A DNA stretch of 64,000 nt from CALGKJ01 sp049322695 (GTDB lineage: Bacteria; Bacillota; Clostridia; Lutisporales; Lutisporaceae), in the NCBI GenBank assembly GCA_049322695.1, contig JBMORW010000029.1, positions 21,924-85,923 on the forward strand, read 5' to 3'. The translations under genes were made by a program, and so were the position numbers. Of this stretch, positions 1-7,998 are shown one piece after another. The notes beneath the pieces were generated by a model. The model saw only the letters and a list, made by a program, of their open reading frames with translations. It made no database searches and was not told where the DNA came from. Every line of letters begins with the position of its first letter. The first letter of the stretch is position 1.

Positions 1-448
1 TAAGTTTTCCGGTAAGATTGCTTACACCTCTGTTTATATAATTCACCGGCTGTGCCACCTTGCTGCTTATGGAGTTCACCGTATTATGCAAACTGCTCTG
101 GGTTGATGAATCTCCAACACTAATTGGTGAGAAATTAAGCAGTATCATCAAGATTCCCGCAGCAACCATACTCATGCCAATGTTTGCAAGGTTTCTCAGC
201 TTCTTCTTTTTCTCATCCTTATATTTTTTGAGATTGACAGATGCCATTATTCCGGCTGTAAAGTTTGCAGGAAGCTGTATCATGGGAAAGCATTCGTCGT
301 AAATCGCTTCAATTATTTTGAGCTCATGCAGCTCCTTCCGGCAGTCCGCGCATTCCTGTCTATGCTCGGCAAGCACCTTTTTCTCAAACTCATTCATATT
401 GCCCTTTACAAAGCTGTATAATCCTGTTTTATGCCTGTCGCAATTCAC
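1..448 (-). CDS. Zinc-finger anti-sigma factor, C-terminus beyond window
   Basis: Partial gene whose 3' part lies left of the window; 149 codons are open here. I chose a GTG start at 448 because GGAGGTG lies 6 nt upstream (455-461). The start overlaps the end of the ECF sigma gene by 20 nt, which suggests translational coupling. Near residue 30 there is an H-x3-C-x2-C motif (EHRQECADC), the zinc-binding anti-sigma signature. It is followed by a charged stretch and one membrane helix (about residues 80-100, with GMSMVAAGILMILL). By family knowledge it would hold the adjacent sigma factor inactive at the membrane; the extracytoplasmic sensor part is not visible. The pairing with sigma is clear; the signal is unknown. 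Confidence 0.85.
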   Translation of the reverse strand, partial: MNCDRHKTGLYSFVKGNMNEFEKKVLAEHRQECADCRKELHELKIIEAIYDECFPMIQLPANFTAGIMASVNLKKYKDEKKKKLRNLANIGMSMVAAGILMILLNFSPISVGDSSTQSSLHNTVNSISSKVAQPVNYINRGVSNLTGKL

Positions 449-1019
449 GATATTCACCTCCCAGCATCGTTTCGCTTAAAATGGATTTTATCATGCTCTT
501 TGCCCTGTACAAGCGTGTCTCAACTGTTTTCTTCGGCACTTCCAATACTTCTGCTATTTCATTAGTGTTCATATCTTCCATAAAGAACAATATTAGTACG
601 GTTTTATATATTTCCGGCAGCTTCTCCAAGGTGTTTACTATCTGCTCTTTATATTCCTGTTTGATAACTATAGCCTCCGGGCTGTCACCCTCATCGCAAA
701 TGGTATCAAGAATGTCAATGTTTTCTCCATCTGCCCAAAAGCTTGAGGTTATATTTTTTTTGTTTTTTCTGGTCCAGTCGATACAATGATTGACTGCTAT
801 CCTGTAAAGCCAGGTAGAAAATCTTGCCTGCTCCTTATACTTATTCAGATTATTATATAGCTTTATGAATATTTCCTGAGTGATATCCTTTGCTTCCTCG
901 TAATCATGAGCATAGCCATAGGCGGTTGAAAAAACTTTATTCTGATATCTTTCTACAATGTCAGAATACAAAGATGTCTTTCCATTAAGTATATGTATGA
1001 TTATTTCTTCATCCCTCAA
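429..1019 (-). CDS. ECF-type RNA polymerase sigma factor
   Basis: A 196-residue sigma-70 family protein of ECF length. The region 2 core is visible as EEAKDITQEIFIKLY followed by FSTWLYRIAVNHCID. Region 4 is a helix-turn-helix near the C-terminus (MNTNEIAEVLEVPKKTVETR). The ATG at 1019 is preceded by GGCGGTGAT. The gene is transcribed leftwards and overlaps its anti-sigma gene by 20 nt, the usual arrangement of a sigma / anti-sigma pair. It probably directs an envelope-stress regulon, but no target can be named. A possible autoregulatory element (TTGAAG...CGTC) lies upstream and is too weak to call. Confidence 0.9.
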   Translation of the reverse strand: MRDEEIIIHILNGKTSLYSDIVERYQNKVFSTAYGYAHDYEEAKDITQEIFIKLYNNLNKYKEQARFSTWLYRIAVNHCIDWTRKNKKNITSSFWADGENIDILDTICDEGDSPEAIVIKQEYKEQIVNTLEKLPEIYKTVLILFFMEDMNTNEIAEVLEVPKKTVETRLYRAKSMIKSILSETMLGGEYRELRQA

Positions 1020-1096
1020 TCTATCACCGCCTTCAGCCTACTCATCAATTATGACGAATACTATACTTATTATACTTCAAAACTTCCAAGCTTTTT

Positions 1097-1126
1097 AAAA
1101 AAAAGCAGATATTTTTCAATATCCGC
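1097..1126 (-). terminator. Intrinsic terminator after the esterase gene
   Basis: Read leftwards, a 9-bp stem (GCGGATATT / AATATCTGC, one G-U pair) with a GAAA loop is followed by eight T residues. It sits 58 bp past the esterase stop and separates that gene from the sigma operon. Confidence 0.8.
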
Positions 1127-1183
1127 TAAGATTTTATATCACTGTCCTTCACTCATATCCTTCAGTACAGGCTCCTGATATCC

Positions 1184-2410
1184 CTATATTTCTTTTATAC
1201 TTCCCAGTAGAAATTCAAGACCCTCTGCTATAGTCATCTGGGCATCGAAAAACGTGTGCCCCCCTGAAAACTCCTTATACTTAACCCTGTATCCCTTATC
1301 CTTCAATATTTCGTACAGCTTAAGATTTGCATTTAAATGCTCTTCAAACTTTTCGAATTCTCCTAAAGACATGTATATTTCCAAAGGCAGCTTATCTGCT
1401 TCTTCAAAATATTTCACCAGTGCAGGCTCCTTATTCTCCTCATCATATCCCCAGTAAAATGCTCCTGATTGTGACAGCACCTTTCCAAATATACCAGGAT
1501 AAAGATAACCCGCATACCCTGCTGTAAGCCCTCCTGCACTGAAGCCTCCTATTAGTGTTTTGGCAGGATCATCCGAAATTCTGTATCTGCTTTTCGCCCA
1601 GTCAGTTACTTCCCTTGCCAGGAAATCTATAAATCTTTTATTCAATCTGAGTTCTTCTGTTCTATTATTCCTGTTGTCCAGAAAAACACAGTATACAGGC
1701 GGTATAATCCCTTGAGAAATCATACCGTCAAGTATTATGGGAAGCTTTGTCTCATAAACATACTCCCAGCCATCCATAAAAATCATCATGCCTGCAGGCT
1801 CCTTAAAGCCTTTGTGGCCGGCAGGCTCGTAAACCCAAACCCTTCTGCTGTTACCCAGTATTTCACTGCTTATATCCGACTGCACTACAATCCCCCTGTC
1901 AGAAGCAGCTTTCCTGTTCAGGTATTCGCATGGCTTGAAGCCTGGAAGCTCCACCATGGATTCTCTTTTATACAGTACACAGTACTCTCCCGGGTTAAGC
2001 TCGTCATCTACACAGGTAATCACATTGTCATTAAACGGATCAAGCCTTACGTCCATATCCTCAAAATTATCATCAGGCTTTGCATTTACATAGAATACAT
2101 ATAGTGATCTGGCATCTATAGGTGCCTTACAGGTCTTATACCATACATCGGTCCCCTCAAGCTTCTCCATTTTCATCACATCAGAGCTCATACCAAACAA
2201 CTCACCAAAGACCTCCATAGTCTCAATGCCACCTTCATCCTTCCATATGGCTGTAACATATACATTTTTATCGTTGCCTTCAATGCTTTCAATAATAGGC
2301 GCGCCATTTTTACTTATTTCTTCCCAAAAGCTTATTAATGCAGCCTCTCCATTTTGTCGGAAGTCCTTTTGTAATTTATTTATTCTTTCACTTATTATTG
2401 TTTTATTCAT
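1184..2410 (-). CDS. Fes-like (enterochelin esterase family) alpha/beta hydrolase
   Basis: A 408-residue serine esterase. The N-terminal 150 residues resemble the beta-sandwich domain of enterochelin esterases. The rest is an esterase-D type alpha/beta hydrolase with a nucleophile elbow GGFSAGGL (Ser around residue 291) and a C-terminal catalytic His in SGGHTFFD. Start: ATG at 2410 with GGAGGT 5 nt upstream. There is no signal peptide, so it acts in the cytoplasm. No siderophore synthesis or uptake genes lie nearby, so the natural ester may be something else (sugar ester, antibiotic or siderophore). It is preceded by an unusual leader with its own promoter, a mini-ORF and two terminators, pointing to inducible attenuation. 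The hydrolase family is firm; the substrate is unknown. Confidence 0.8.
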   Translation of the reverse strand: MNKTIISERINKLQKDFRQNGEAALISFWEEISKNGAPIIESIEGNDKNVYVTAIWKDEGGIETMEVFGELFGMSSDVMKMEKLEGTDVWYKTCKAPIDARSLYVFYVNAKPDDNFEDMDVRLDPFNDNVITCVDDELNPGEYCVLYKRESMVELPGFKPCEYLNRKAASDRGIVVQSDISSEILGNSRRVWVYEPAGHKGFKEPAGMMIFMDGWEYVYETKLPIILDGMISQGIIPPVYCVFLDNRNNRTEELRLNKRFIDFLAREVTDWAKSRYRISDDPAKTLIGGFSAGGLTAGYAGYLYPGIFGKVLSQSGAFYWGYDEENKEPALVKYFEEADKLPLEIYMSLGEFEKFEEHLNANLKLYEILKDKGYRVKYKEFSGGHTFFDAQMTIAEGLEFLLGSIKEI

Positions 2411-2421
2411 TTTTTACCTCC

Positions 2422-2456
2422 AAAAAATAACTGCAAGCGAGCAACATCGCTTGCAG
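2422..2456 (-). terminator. Second leader terminator, abutting the esterase RBS
   Basis: A 10-bp perfect stem, CTGCAAGCGA / TCGCTTGCAG with a 6-nt loop, followed on the minus strand by TTATTTTTT and then directly by the GGAGG of the esterase. It can act as a terminator or hide the ribosome site, and is the downstream member of a tandem pair. Confidence 0.7.
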
Positions 2457-2475
2457 CCGAATATTATCTAAAATG

Positions 2476-2501
2476 AAAAATACCGTGCAAACAGCACGGT
2501 A
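2476..2501 (-). terminator. First leader terminator (TACCGTGC stem)
   Basis: Stem TACCGTGC / GCACGGTA with a 5-nt loop followed by TTTTT on the minus strand. It lies between the leader mini-ORF and the esterase, so transcription must read through it. The same 8-bp stem plus TTTTT occurs at 26441-26472 in another leader. Confidence 0.8.
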
Positions 2502-2600
2502 TAAGCAAATTTGGATATTTAACTAACTCGCTGTTGTTCTTAATTTTCCGCAGCTTAAAAAAGCACTATATGTGCATCTAAGCCTTGGTTTAGTATTTTA

Positions 2601-2633
2601 CTATACTAATAAAACTAAGAACATGATCATCAT
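2601..2633 (-). CDS. Leader peptide MMIMFLVLLV
   Basis: A 10-codon ORF (ATG ATG ATC ATG TTC TTA GTT TTA TTA GTA TAG) with a good ribosome site, TGGAGGA, 7 nt upstream. It lies about 50 nt downstream of the promoter at 2682-2710 and upstream of two terminators. Its position and size fit a regulatory leader peptide whose translation sets the fold of the downstream RNA. The very hydrophobic residues give no codon-specific hint of an amino-acid signal. Confidence 0.6.
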   Translation of the reverse strand: MMIMFLVLLV

Positions 2634-2681
2634 TGCAAATTCCTCCAGAAACCATAAAGTAATCATTGGGTTTCCACTAAA

Positions 2682-2710
2682 ATAATAGCATAGAGGAAAG
2701 TAATTGTCAA
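2682..2710 (-). promoter_or_regulatory. Sigma-A promoter of the esterase leader
   Basis: On the minus strand TTGACA (2705-2710), 17 nt, TATTAT (2682-2687). It begins directly after the stop codon of the HAD phosphatase gene, so the esterase has its own leader transcript of about 260 nt. Confidence 0.8.
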
Positions 2711-3373
2711 TCAAGGCTTTTTAATTAAATCAATTATATCGTAGTAATCCTTTATGTACATTTCGGTAATCTCTATAAGCTTATCCCTGGAATATAGAGA
2801 ATACTCATCTTCAACAGCTATTACTCTCATACCCGCGCTTATCCCTGCTGTAGCTCCTGCCAGAGTATCTTCAAAGACAAGGCATTCTGAGGGCGAAACA
2901 TCTAAATCTTCCGCTACCTTGAGATATACATCCGGATGAGGCTTCCCCTTTGGCACCTCGCAGGAAGTACGCACTGAATGAAAGAACTCCCTTATATGAT
3001 GTCTGTCAAGCATGTACTCTACAAGCTCTTTGGAGTTGCTTGTGGCTATGCCCAGCTTAAGACCTCTGTTATGCAGCAGACGGATCAGCTCTGAAGCTCC
3101 CTTTTTCATTCTTACCCTGTTTCTATAGAAGTCCTCCGCCATAACACGCCATTCATCCTTAATGTCTTCTATACTGTCCGGCAGGTCAAATCTCTCTTTA
3201 AAATATATTGCAGTCTCGGTATAGCTTAACCCCTCTATACCTGCTTGAAGATTTTCAGGCAGCTCAATACCCCTTTTGCCTAGAAACTCAATATCTACCT
3301 GTCTCCAAATCCACATGGAGTCAACTAAAGTTCCATCCACATCAAAAATTACTGCTTTTGTATTATCTAACAT
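2711..3373 (-). CDS. HAD-superfamily phosphatase (beta-phosphoglucomutase-like subfamily)
   Basis: A 220-residue HAD hydrolase. Motif I is DVDGTLVDS near residue 10 (Asp nucleophile and general acid). Motif II is in GIATSNS. The Lys of motif III lies around KGKPHPDVYLK and motif IV is VFEDTLAGATAG. The helical cap after motif I is of the subfamily I type found in beta-phosphoglucomutase and small-molecule phosphatases. ATG at 3373 follows AAAGGAG. It stands alone between two other minus-strand genes. Substrate cannot be deduced; likely a sugar phosphate or nucleotide. Confidence 0.85.
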   Translation of the reverse strand: MLDNTKAVIFDVDGTLVDSMWIWRQVDIEFLGKRGIELPENLQAGIEGLSYTETAIYFKERFDLPDSIEDIKDEWRVMAEDFYRNRVRMKKGASELIRLLHNRGLKLGIATSNSKELVEYMLDRHHIREFFHSVRTSCEVPKGKPHPDVYLKVAEDLDVSPSECLVFEDTLAGATAGISAGMRVIAVEDEYSLYSRDKLIEITEMYIKDYYDIIDLIKKP

Positions 3374-3595
3374 ATGTATCTCCTTTGCAGACTAATGACC
3401 AATAATCAAGAATCAATAATCAATTATCAATTATCAAGAATTTACTATCATAAATAGCGGAGCTTTACTGAAATATTTTCAATTGATAATTGTTAAATGT
3501 AAGTTGTCAGCCGTCATCCACCGGCAAACCAGATTTCCGATTTCTGATTTCTGTATAATATATTATCAGTATTTCCCTGGCTTTTCAATTCACAC

Positions 3596-3621
3596 AAAAA
3601 GAAAAAGCCCTGTGAGGCTTT
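3596..3621 (-). terminator. Intrinsic terminator after the DUF4097 gene
   Basis: On the minus strand AAAGCC / GGCTTT with a 6-nt loop, followed by a T-rich run (TTCTTTTTG). The stem overlaps the stop codon of the DUF4097 protein. Confidence 0.65.
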
Positions 3622-4906
3622 ATCTTATCTCTATACTTCCATTGCTGGTCTCAAGCTCTATACTGTATTGACCATTTCCTGTTTTACCTTCTGCTGTTAC
3701 CCTTGAGCCTGATTTCTTCACATTGAATGCTCTGTCGGTGTCTATGCTTCCCATACTGGTTTCAGCAGTTAAAGTACAGTTATCAAGGCTGTCGGATTCT
3801 ATTTTGATGCTTCCAAAGGATGTCTTCAGCTTTGCATCTCCTTTTATATTATATGCTTCAATGCTGCCGTTATTGCTTCTTGCCACCAGATTTCCCTCTA
3901 TGTCTTCAGCTTTTATGCTGCCAAAGGAGGATTCCAGTTCTGTTCTTCCTGATACGTTTTTTGCACTGACCTTTCCGTTCTTACTGTTAGCTGTAAGATC
4001 ACCATTAATGTCTTCAGCTTCTATTGAACCAAATGAAGTTTCCAGTTCAGCAGTGCTTATATTCTTTGCTGTTATTTTTCCATTTTTGTTATCTACCACA
4101 GTTTTGCCGCTTATGTCTTCCAGCTCAATGCTTCCGAAGGAGCTGTTCAGTGTTACATCGCCGTCTATATCATATATTTTTGTCTCTCCGTATTTGTTAT
4201 CAACTTCAACATTGGCATTAATGCCTTCAACCTGAACATTGCCAAATTTCTCATCAATCTCAACCTTTGCTGTTTTCGGCACGTAGATAACATAATCAAT
4301 CATTGCCCTTGCAAAGTCCTTTTTCTGTGCATCAGTAGGATTCTTAGTTGATATTTCCGTAGTAGTGCCTTCACTGATAACTATTGCTTCCTTTGCATAC
4401 TCCTTTGCCTTTGCCTCATCATTGCACTTGACTGAGACCACAGCTTCAATCTTAATGCTGCTGCCATCGGATGGAAGTATCTTTACCTGACCCATTGTAT
4501 TATCAACTCTTACTGTATTTACACCATAAGCTGATGATATATTTTCCTTGCTGAAGTTTTCTCTTATCTGAGTATCATATCTTACCCCATCTATTATTGT
4601 ATTCCCGTCAATCTTAAACTCAAAGGGGAAGTCAAGGTTTATAAAGCTTACTCCGCTGGATATTACAGCTACTATTATTATAAATGCTATAGCCAAGCCG
4701 TCTACACCAATTTTTGTATTTCCATTATCAGCATTTTGAATAACCATGTATACTATCATTTCAATACCAAGACCAATCAAAAGAATCGGCCAATATTTCA
4801 AAACTTCCTTCATGGCTATATCGGTAAAATTCTGTGCCAGCCACAAACCGCCTGCAGCTATTAAGCCTGCAGCCAGTGTAATGGTCCCTACCTTTCTTTT
4901 TATCAT
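3620..4906 (-). CDS. Membrane-anchored DUF4097 beta-strand repeat protein
   Basis: A 428-residue protein. Residues 1-100 hold three hydrophobic segments of the LiaI/LiaF-type membrane domain (ending about IIIVAVISSGVSF). From about residue 120 the chain becomes short repeating beta strands of the DUF4097 putative-adhesin type. A recurring unit of about 38 residues contains SFGSI followed by a polar turn such as NKNGK; SFGSI or SMGSI occurs at least five times. Such proteins form a right-handed beta-solenoid. Family members sit near envelope-stress regulators (Lia, Psp-like), so a role in sensing or shielding the envelope is plausible but inferred. A promoter candidate TTGACT-16-TATAGA lies at 5024-5051. 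Confidence 0.75.
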   Translation of the reverse strand: MIKRKVGTITLAAGLIAAGGLWLAQNFTDIAMKEVLKYWPILLIGLGIEMIVYMVIQNADNGNTKIGVDGLAIAFIIIVAVISSGVSFINLDFPFEFKIDGNTIIDGVRYDTQIRENFSKENISSAYGVNTVRVDNTMGQVKILPSDGSSIKIEAVVSVKCNDEAKAKEYAKEAIVISEGTTTEISTKNPTDAQKKDFARAMIDYVIYVPKTAKVEIDEKFGNVQVEGINANVEVDNKYGETKIYDIDGDVTLNSSFGSIELEDISGKTVVDNKNGKITAKNISTAELETSFGSIEAEDINGDLTANSKNGKVSAKNVSGRTELESSFGSIKAEDIEGNLVARSNNGSIEAYNIKGDAKLKTSFGSIKIESDSLDNCTLTAETSMGSIDTDRAFNVKKSGSRVTAEGKTGNGQYSIELETSNGSIEIR

Positions 4907-5082
4907 TTAAGTCCCTCCGTTTCATTTTATGAATAACAAGTACTAAAGCTTGAAAACGCTTTAGACCTTTGCTTAATTGTGATAATGAACCCTGTTTATT
5001 ATAAATCTCTTTGAAGTTCCTTATCTATATCTATTTACGAAACGAAGTCAAAAAGGTTTGATGGTTTTATAATTTTTTGCAT

Positions 5083-5109
5083 AAAAAATTGCAGGTATAA
5101 TACCTGCAA
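5083..5109 (-). terminator. Intrinsic terminator after the CBS-ACT gene
   Basis: Stem TTGCAGGTA / TACCTGCAA with a 3-nt loop followed by six T residues on the minus strand, 9 bp after the stop codon. Confidence 0.85.
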
Positions 5110-5117
5110 CCAAAAAT

Positions 5118-5744
5118 CTAGTAGCTGCCCGAATCTCTTACATCCACTCCGGAATGCTTAAGCTCAGCAATAAGATGATCAACATTCTTTGAATCTACCT
5201 TCATTATTATCTGCTTTGTATTTATAATACCGGAGTCAAAGACGCTCATGGCTTCAATGGAAACTCCATGATGCTTCACTATGTTGGCTATCTTTGCTAT
5301 TTGTCCTACGAAATCAGGAGCAATAATGTAAAGTCTGGTTCCTTTATTGTCTACACCCATAGTATCTGCAAATGCATTAAGTACATCCGCTCTAGTTATT
5401 ATACCTACCAGCTTATCCTCTTTGTCAAGTACGGGCAAGGCGCTTACGTCCTTCTCCATTAGGGTATAGACTGCTTTTTCAAGATAGTCAAGCTTTCTCA
5501 CAAATGTAAAATCCCTGGTCATCAGTTCCTCAACCAGTTTATCCTCCACCAGATCCATTCCCTTTTCTCCGCAGAAATACTGATTGATAATGTCTTCTTT
5601 GGCTATAATCCCCAGCATCTTTCCGTTTTCAACTACGGGCAAATTGGAAAATCTGTGCTGCTGCATCAGGTCCAATGCCTTTAAAGCAGTAGTTTTAGGT
5701 GACACTGTCACAGGATTCGGAGTCATTCTGTTGGACACATACAT
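5118..5744 (-). CDS. CBS-pair and ACT domain protein (AcuB-like)
   Basis: A 208-residue cytoplasmic protein. It carries two CBS motifs (about residues 1-60 and 75-130, each ending with a GIIxxxDxxN-type element: LGIIAKEDIIN and VGIITRADVLN), then a C-terminal ACT-like domain (about 138-205). CBS pairs bind adenosyl nucleotides and ACT domains bind amino acids, so it is probably a metabolite-responsive regulator. ATG at 5744 follows GGAGGG with 6-nt spacing. AcuB-type proteins in Bacillus sit with acetoin genes; here there are none, so the pathway is open. Confidence 0.8.
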   Translation of the reverse strand: MYVSNRMTPNPVTVSPKTTALKALDLMQQHRFSNLPVVENGKMLGIIAKEDIINQYFCGEKGMDLVEDKLVEELMTRDFTFVRKLDYLEKAVYTLMEKDVSALPVLDKEDKLVGIITRADVLNAFADTMGVDNKGTRLYIIAPDFVGQIAKIANIVKHHGVSIEAMSVFDSGIINTKQIIMKVDSKNVDHLIAELKHSGVDVRDSGSY

Positions 5745-5832
5745 TTACATCCCTCCTGAATGGTAATTGCTTCTATAATTCTAGCAATAACTATAAAAAC
5801 CTTTCTGATATTCAATTATTATAAGATTATTT

Positions 5833-6081
5833 TTATCCTCCGCTTACTGGAGACAAAAACATCACTACATCTCCATTCTTCAGCTTAGTTCTTAATCCCT
5901 TAAGTTCATTCATATTCCTGTCATTAATAAATATTACAGAATTTTTTAGCTTTTCATGCTTTGCCGTTTCATACTTTCGAGAAACTGCAGTTAGTAATCC
6001 GGCAACGTCCTGAGCTTCCAACTCAATACTGCTGACCCCCAGCTCCAGCCTCATGATTCCAAAAAATCTTACCTTTATCAA
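5833..6081 (-). CDS. MoaD/ThiS-family sulfur carrier
   Basis: An 82-residue ubiquitin-fold protein ending in Gly-Gly (SPVSGG), the C-terminus that is thiocarboxylated to deliver sulfur to the molybdopterin dithiolene. The TTG start immediately follows the TAA stop of the aldehyde oxidoreductase with no gap; the GGGGGG at the end of that gene can serve as ribosome site. The coupling suggests it supplies pterin sulfur for the tungsten/molybdenum cofactor of the neighbouring enzyme. MoaD-like proteins commonly accompany AOR genes in Clostridia. Confidence 0.85.
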   Translation of the reverse strand: MIKVRFFGIMRLELGVSSIELEAQDVAGLLTAVSRKYETAKHEKLKNSVIFINDRNMNELKGLRTKLKNGDVVMFLSPVSGG

Positions 6082-7986
6082 TTACAGCCCCCCAGTCAAA
6101 CCCAGACTTGAAACCTTTATCTTTGTGGGTATCCCACTTTTATTCCAGCCTCTCGCTCTATAGTATTTCTTTTTTAATGCATCCAGAGGAACTCTGGTCC
6201 TTGCATTGCCTGATATCTGCATTTCCTCCTTCAGACGCTTCGGCAGATTATCATCATCGCAGGTTAATCCCATTCTTATGTTAAAAAGTCTTTCCAGATT
6301 ATAACCTCTTTCGCCTATTTTCTTGAATTTACCTATATTCATTTTTATGCCGGTTGCAGCCTCCAATGCGACTGTGTGAGGAAATATGGACGGCATATTT
6401 ACCGCAAGTATTCCGGGAAACCTATTAGCTATATTAATGAAGGCTCCTGAATATTTCATAAGCTTATTTGCAATTATTGTGATTCTGCTGTTTGGCTTTA
6501 AGGCTAAGGGTGCCGGTATCATCGAATATGTTGTAAACAGACAGCTCCCAGCTGCCGATACAGCCTCCATTATATCCTGGAACATCATGGTAAGTGCGCC
6601 CTTTGATTTAGTTGTGTATGGATCCATACTAAGCCCGAGCCCCTCAAGAACTACAAGATAACCTCCGTTGAGATGGCAGCCTCCTCTGTTCGATACTGCA
6701 TAGCCCAGCCCTTGACCTACTGCCCCTCTTGGCTCATAGGCTGCAAGCTCAAGCCCCTTGGAATGTATGGCAAACTCCTTGCCTCCGAATTTCTCGGAGA
6801 TTCTTTTACTTCCATCAGCTAGAATGCCGCCTATTCCTCTTCTATGTGCAATATCCTCAAAGAGTTCTGACAGATTATCTGTTTTTCCGAACTCCAATCC
6901 GTTTTTCCATATTCCTCTTTCATTTAATTCCATGGCAAATGCTATTGTACTACCGCATGAAATGGTATCCATGCCCAGTTCATCAAGCTCATAGTTCCAT
7001 TTCAGTATTAGCTCTAAATCATTGTTTTCTATATTGGGACCCAGAAGCCCCAATGTCTCTACCTCCGGTCCCTTTACCACCTTTCCGTTTACCTCCACCA
7101 TTCTTGCACATTGAATAGGGCAGGTTACACAGCCCTTGTTTTTCACAAGGTACTTCTCAGCCAGGTATTCTCCCGAAACCTTTTCAAAATCTTCATATTG
7201 GCCATACTTGTAGTTGCGTGTCGCAAGCATTCTTCTTGCATGCATGCTGCTTAATAGTCCGGCAGTTCCAAGCTTCGGAAGCTGAACACCTGTCAGGGGA
7301 TGATCCCTGAGCTGCTTAACCCAGTTTTTGTTTATTTCTTTAATTCTTTCACGGTTGCTGGCTTCAGCGGATTTGGTTCCTGATGCCACTACCGCCTTCA
7401 GATTCTTGGAGCCCATTACAGCTCCCACACCTGCTCTTCCCGCTGCCCTTTCCTCACTGAATATGGAAGCAAACAAAACCATGTTTTCACCAGCCGGCCC
7501 AATAACTATTTTGCCGTTTTTGCCGCCGATGTGCTCCTGCACTTCACCTGTTTTCATGCCCCAAAGCTCTGCTGCTGAGTGAAAGCTGACCTGGTCCTCC
7601 ACTATCTCCACCCATACGGGCTCTTCTGCCTTACCTGTTATTATCAGTGCATCATAGCCTGCTTTTTTTAAAAAAATACCAAAATTACCTCCGCAGTTGG
7701 AAGAGGCTATAAAGTTTGTAAGGGGTGACAGGGTTGATATGTTGAACCTGCTGGAGCTGGGCGCACCTGTACCTGTAAGCGGTCCTGTTGTTATCACCAG
7801 CATGTTCTCCGGAGACAGGGGATCTATTTTCTCTTTTATACTGTCATATAATATTTTGGCAGCCATTATTTTTCCGCCAAGATATTTTCCTCTGTCTTCA
7901 TCAGTCCATGGATACTCGCTAACTTCCCTTGTAGTAAGGTTCAGTTTCAGGACCTTGCCCATATATCCGCCTAAACTAGTACTCAT
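6082..7986 (-). CDS. Aldehyde:ferredoxin oxidoreductase (tungsten pterin)
   Basis: 634 residues, the usual length for the AOR family. It interconverts aldehydes and carboxylic acids with ferredoxin as electron carrier. The N-terminal domain has the pterin-binding AAGRAGVGAVMGSKNLKAVV stretch. The 4Fe-4S ligands are a C-x2-C-x3-C group (CVTCPIQC) and a later Cys in GLTCDDD. ATG at 7986 with AGGTG upstream. It lies 12 bp downstream of an iron alcohol dehydrogenase and is fused end-to-start with the MoaD-like gene, so the three form one operon. Together they could reduce acids to alcohols or detoxify aldehydes. Confidence 0.92.
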   Translation of the reverse strand: MSTSLGGYMGKVLKLNLTTREVSEYPWTDEDRGKYLGGKIMAAKILYDSIKEKIDPLSPENMLVITTGPLTGTGAPSSSRFNISTLSPLTNFIASSNCGGNFGIFLKKAGYDALIITGKAEEPVWVEIVEDQVSFHSAAELWGMKTGEVQEHIGGKNGKIVIGPAGENMVLFASIFSEERAAGRAGVGAVMGSKNLKAVVASGTKSAEASNRERIKEINKNWVKQLRDHPLTGVQLPKLGTAGLLSSMHARRMLATRNYKYGQYEDFEKVSGEYLAEKYLVKNKGCVTCPIQCARMVEVNGKVVKGPEVETLGLLGPNIENNDLELILKWNYELDELGMDTISCGSTIAFAMELNERGIWKNGLEFGKTDNLSELFEDIAHRRGIGGILADGSKRISEKFGGKEFAIHSKGLELAAYEPRGAVGQGLGYAVSNRGGCHLNGGYLVVLEGLGLSMDPYTTKSKGALTMMFQDIMEAVSAAGSCLFTTYSMIPAPLALKPNSRITIIANKLMKYSGAFINIANRFPGILAVNMPSIFPHTVALEAATGIKMNIGKFKKIGERGYNLERLFNIRMGLTCDDDNLPKRLKEEMQISGNARTRVPLDALKKKYYRARGWNKSGIPTKIKVSSLGLTGGL

Positions 7987-7998
7987 GTTTTCACCTTC

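Noticed and set aside
1184..2410. Siderophore utilisation by the Fes-like esterase
   Set aside because: No siderophore synthesis, uptake or Fur-box-like element nearby; only the fold is supported.
3395..3445. CRISPR-like AT-rich repeats (AATCAA/ATTATCAA units)
   Set aside because: Units are short, irregular and without spacers of constant length; simple low-complexity sequence.
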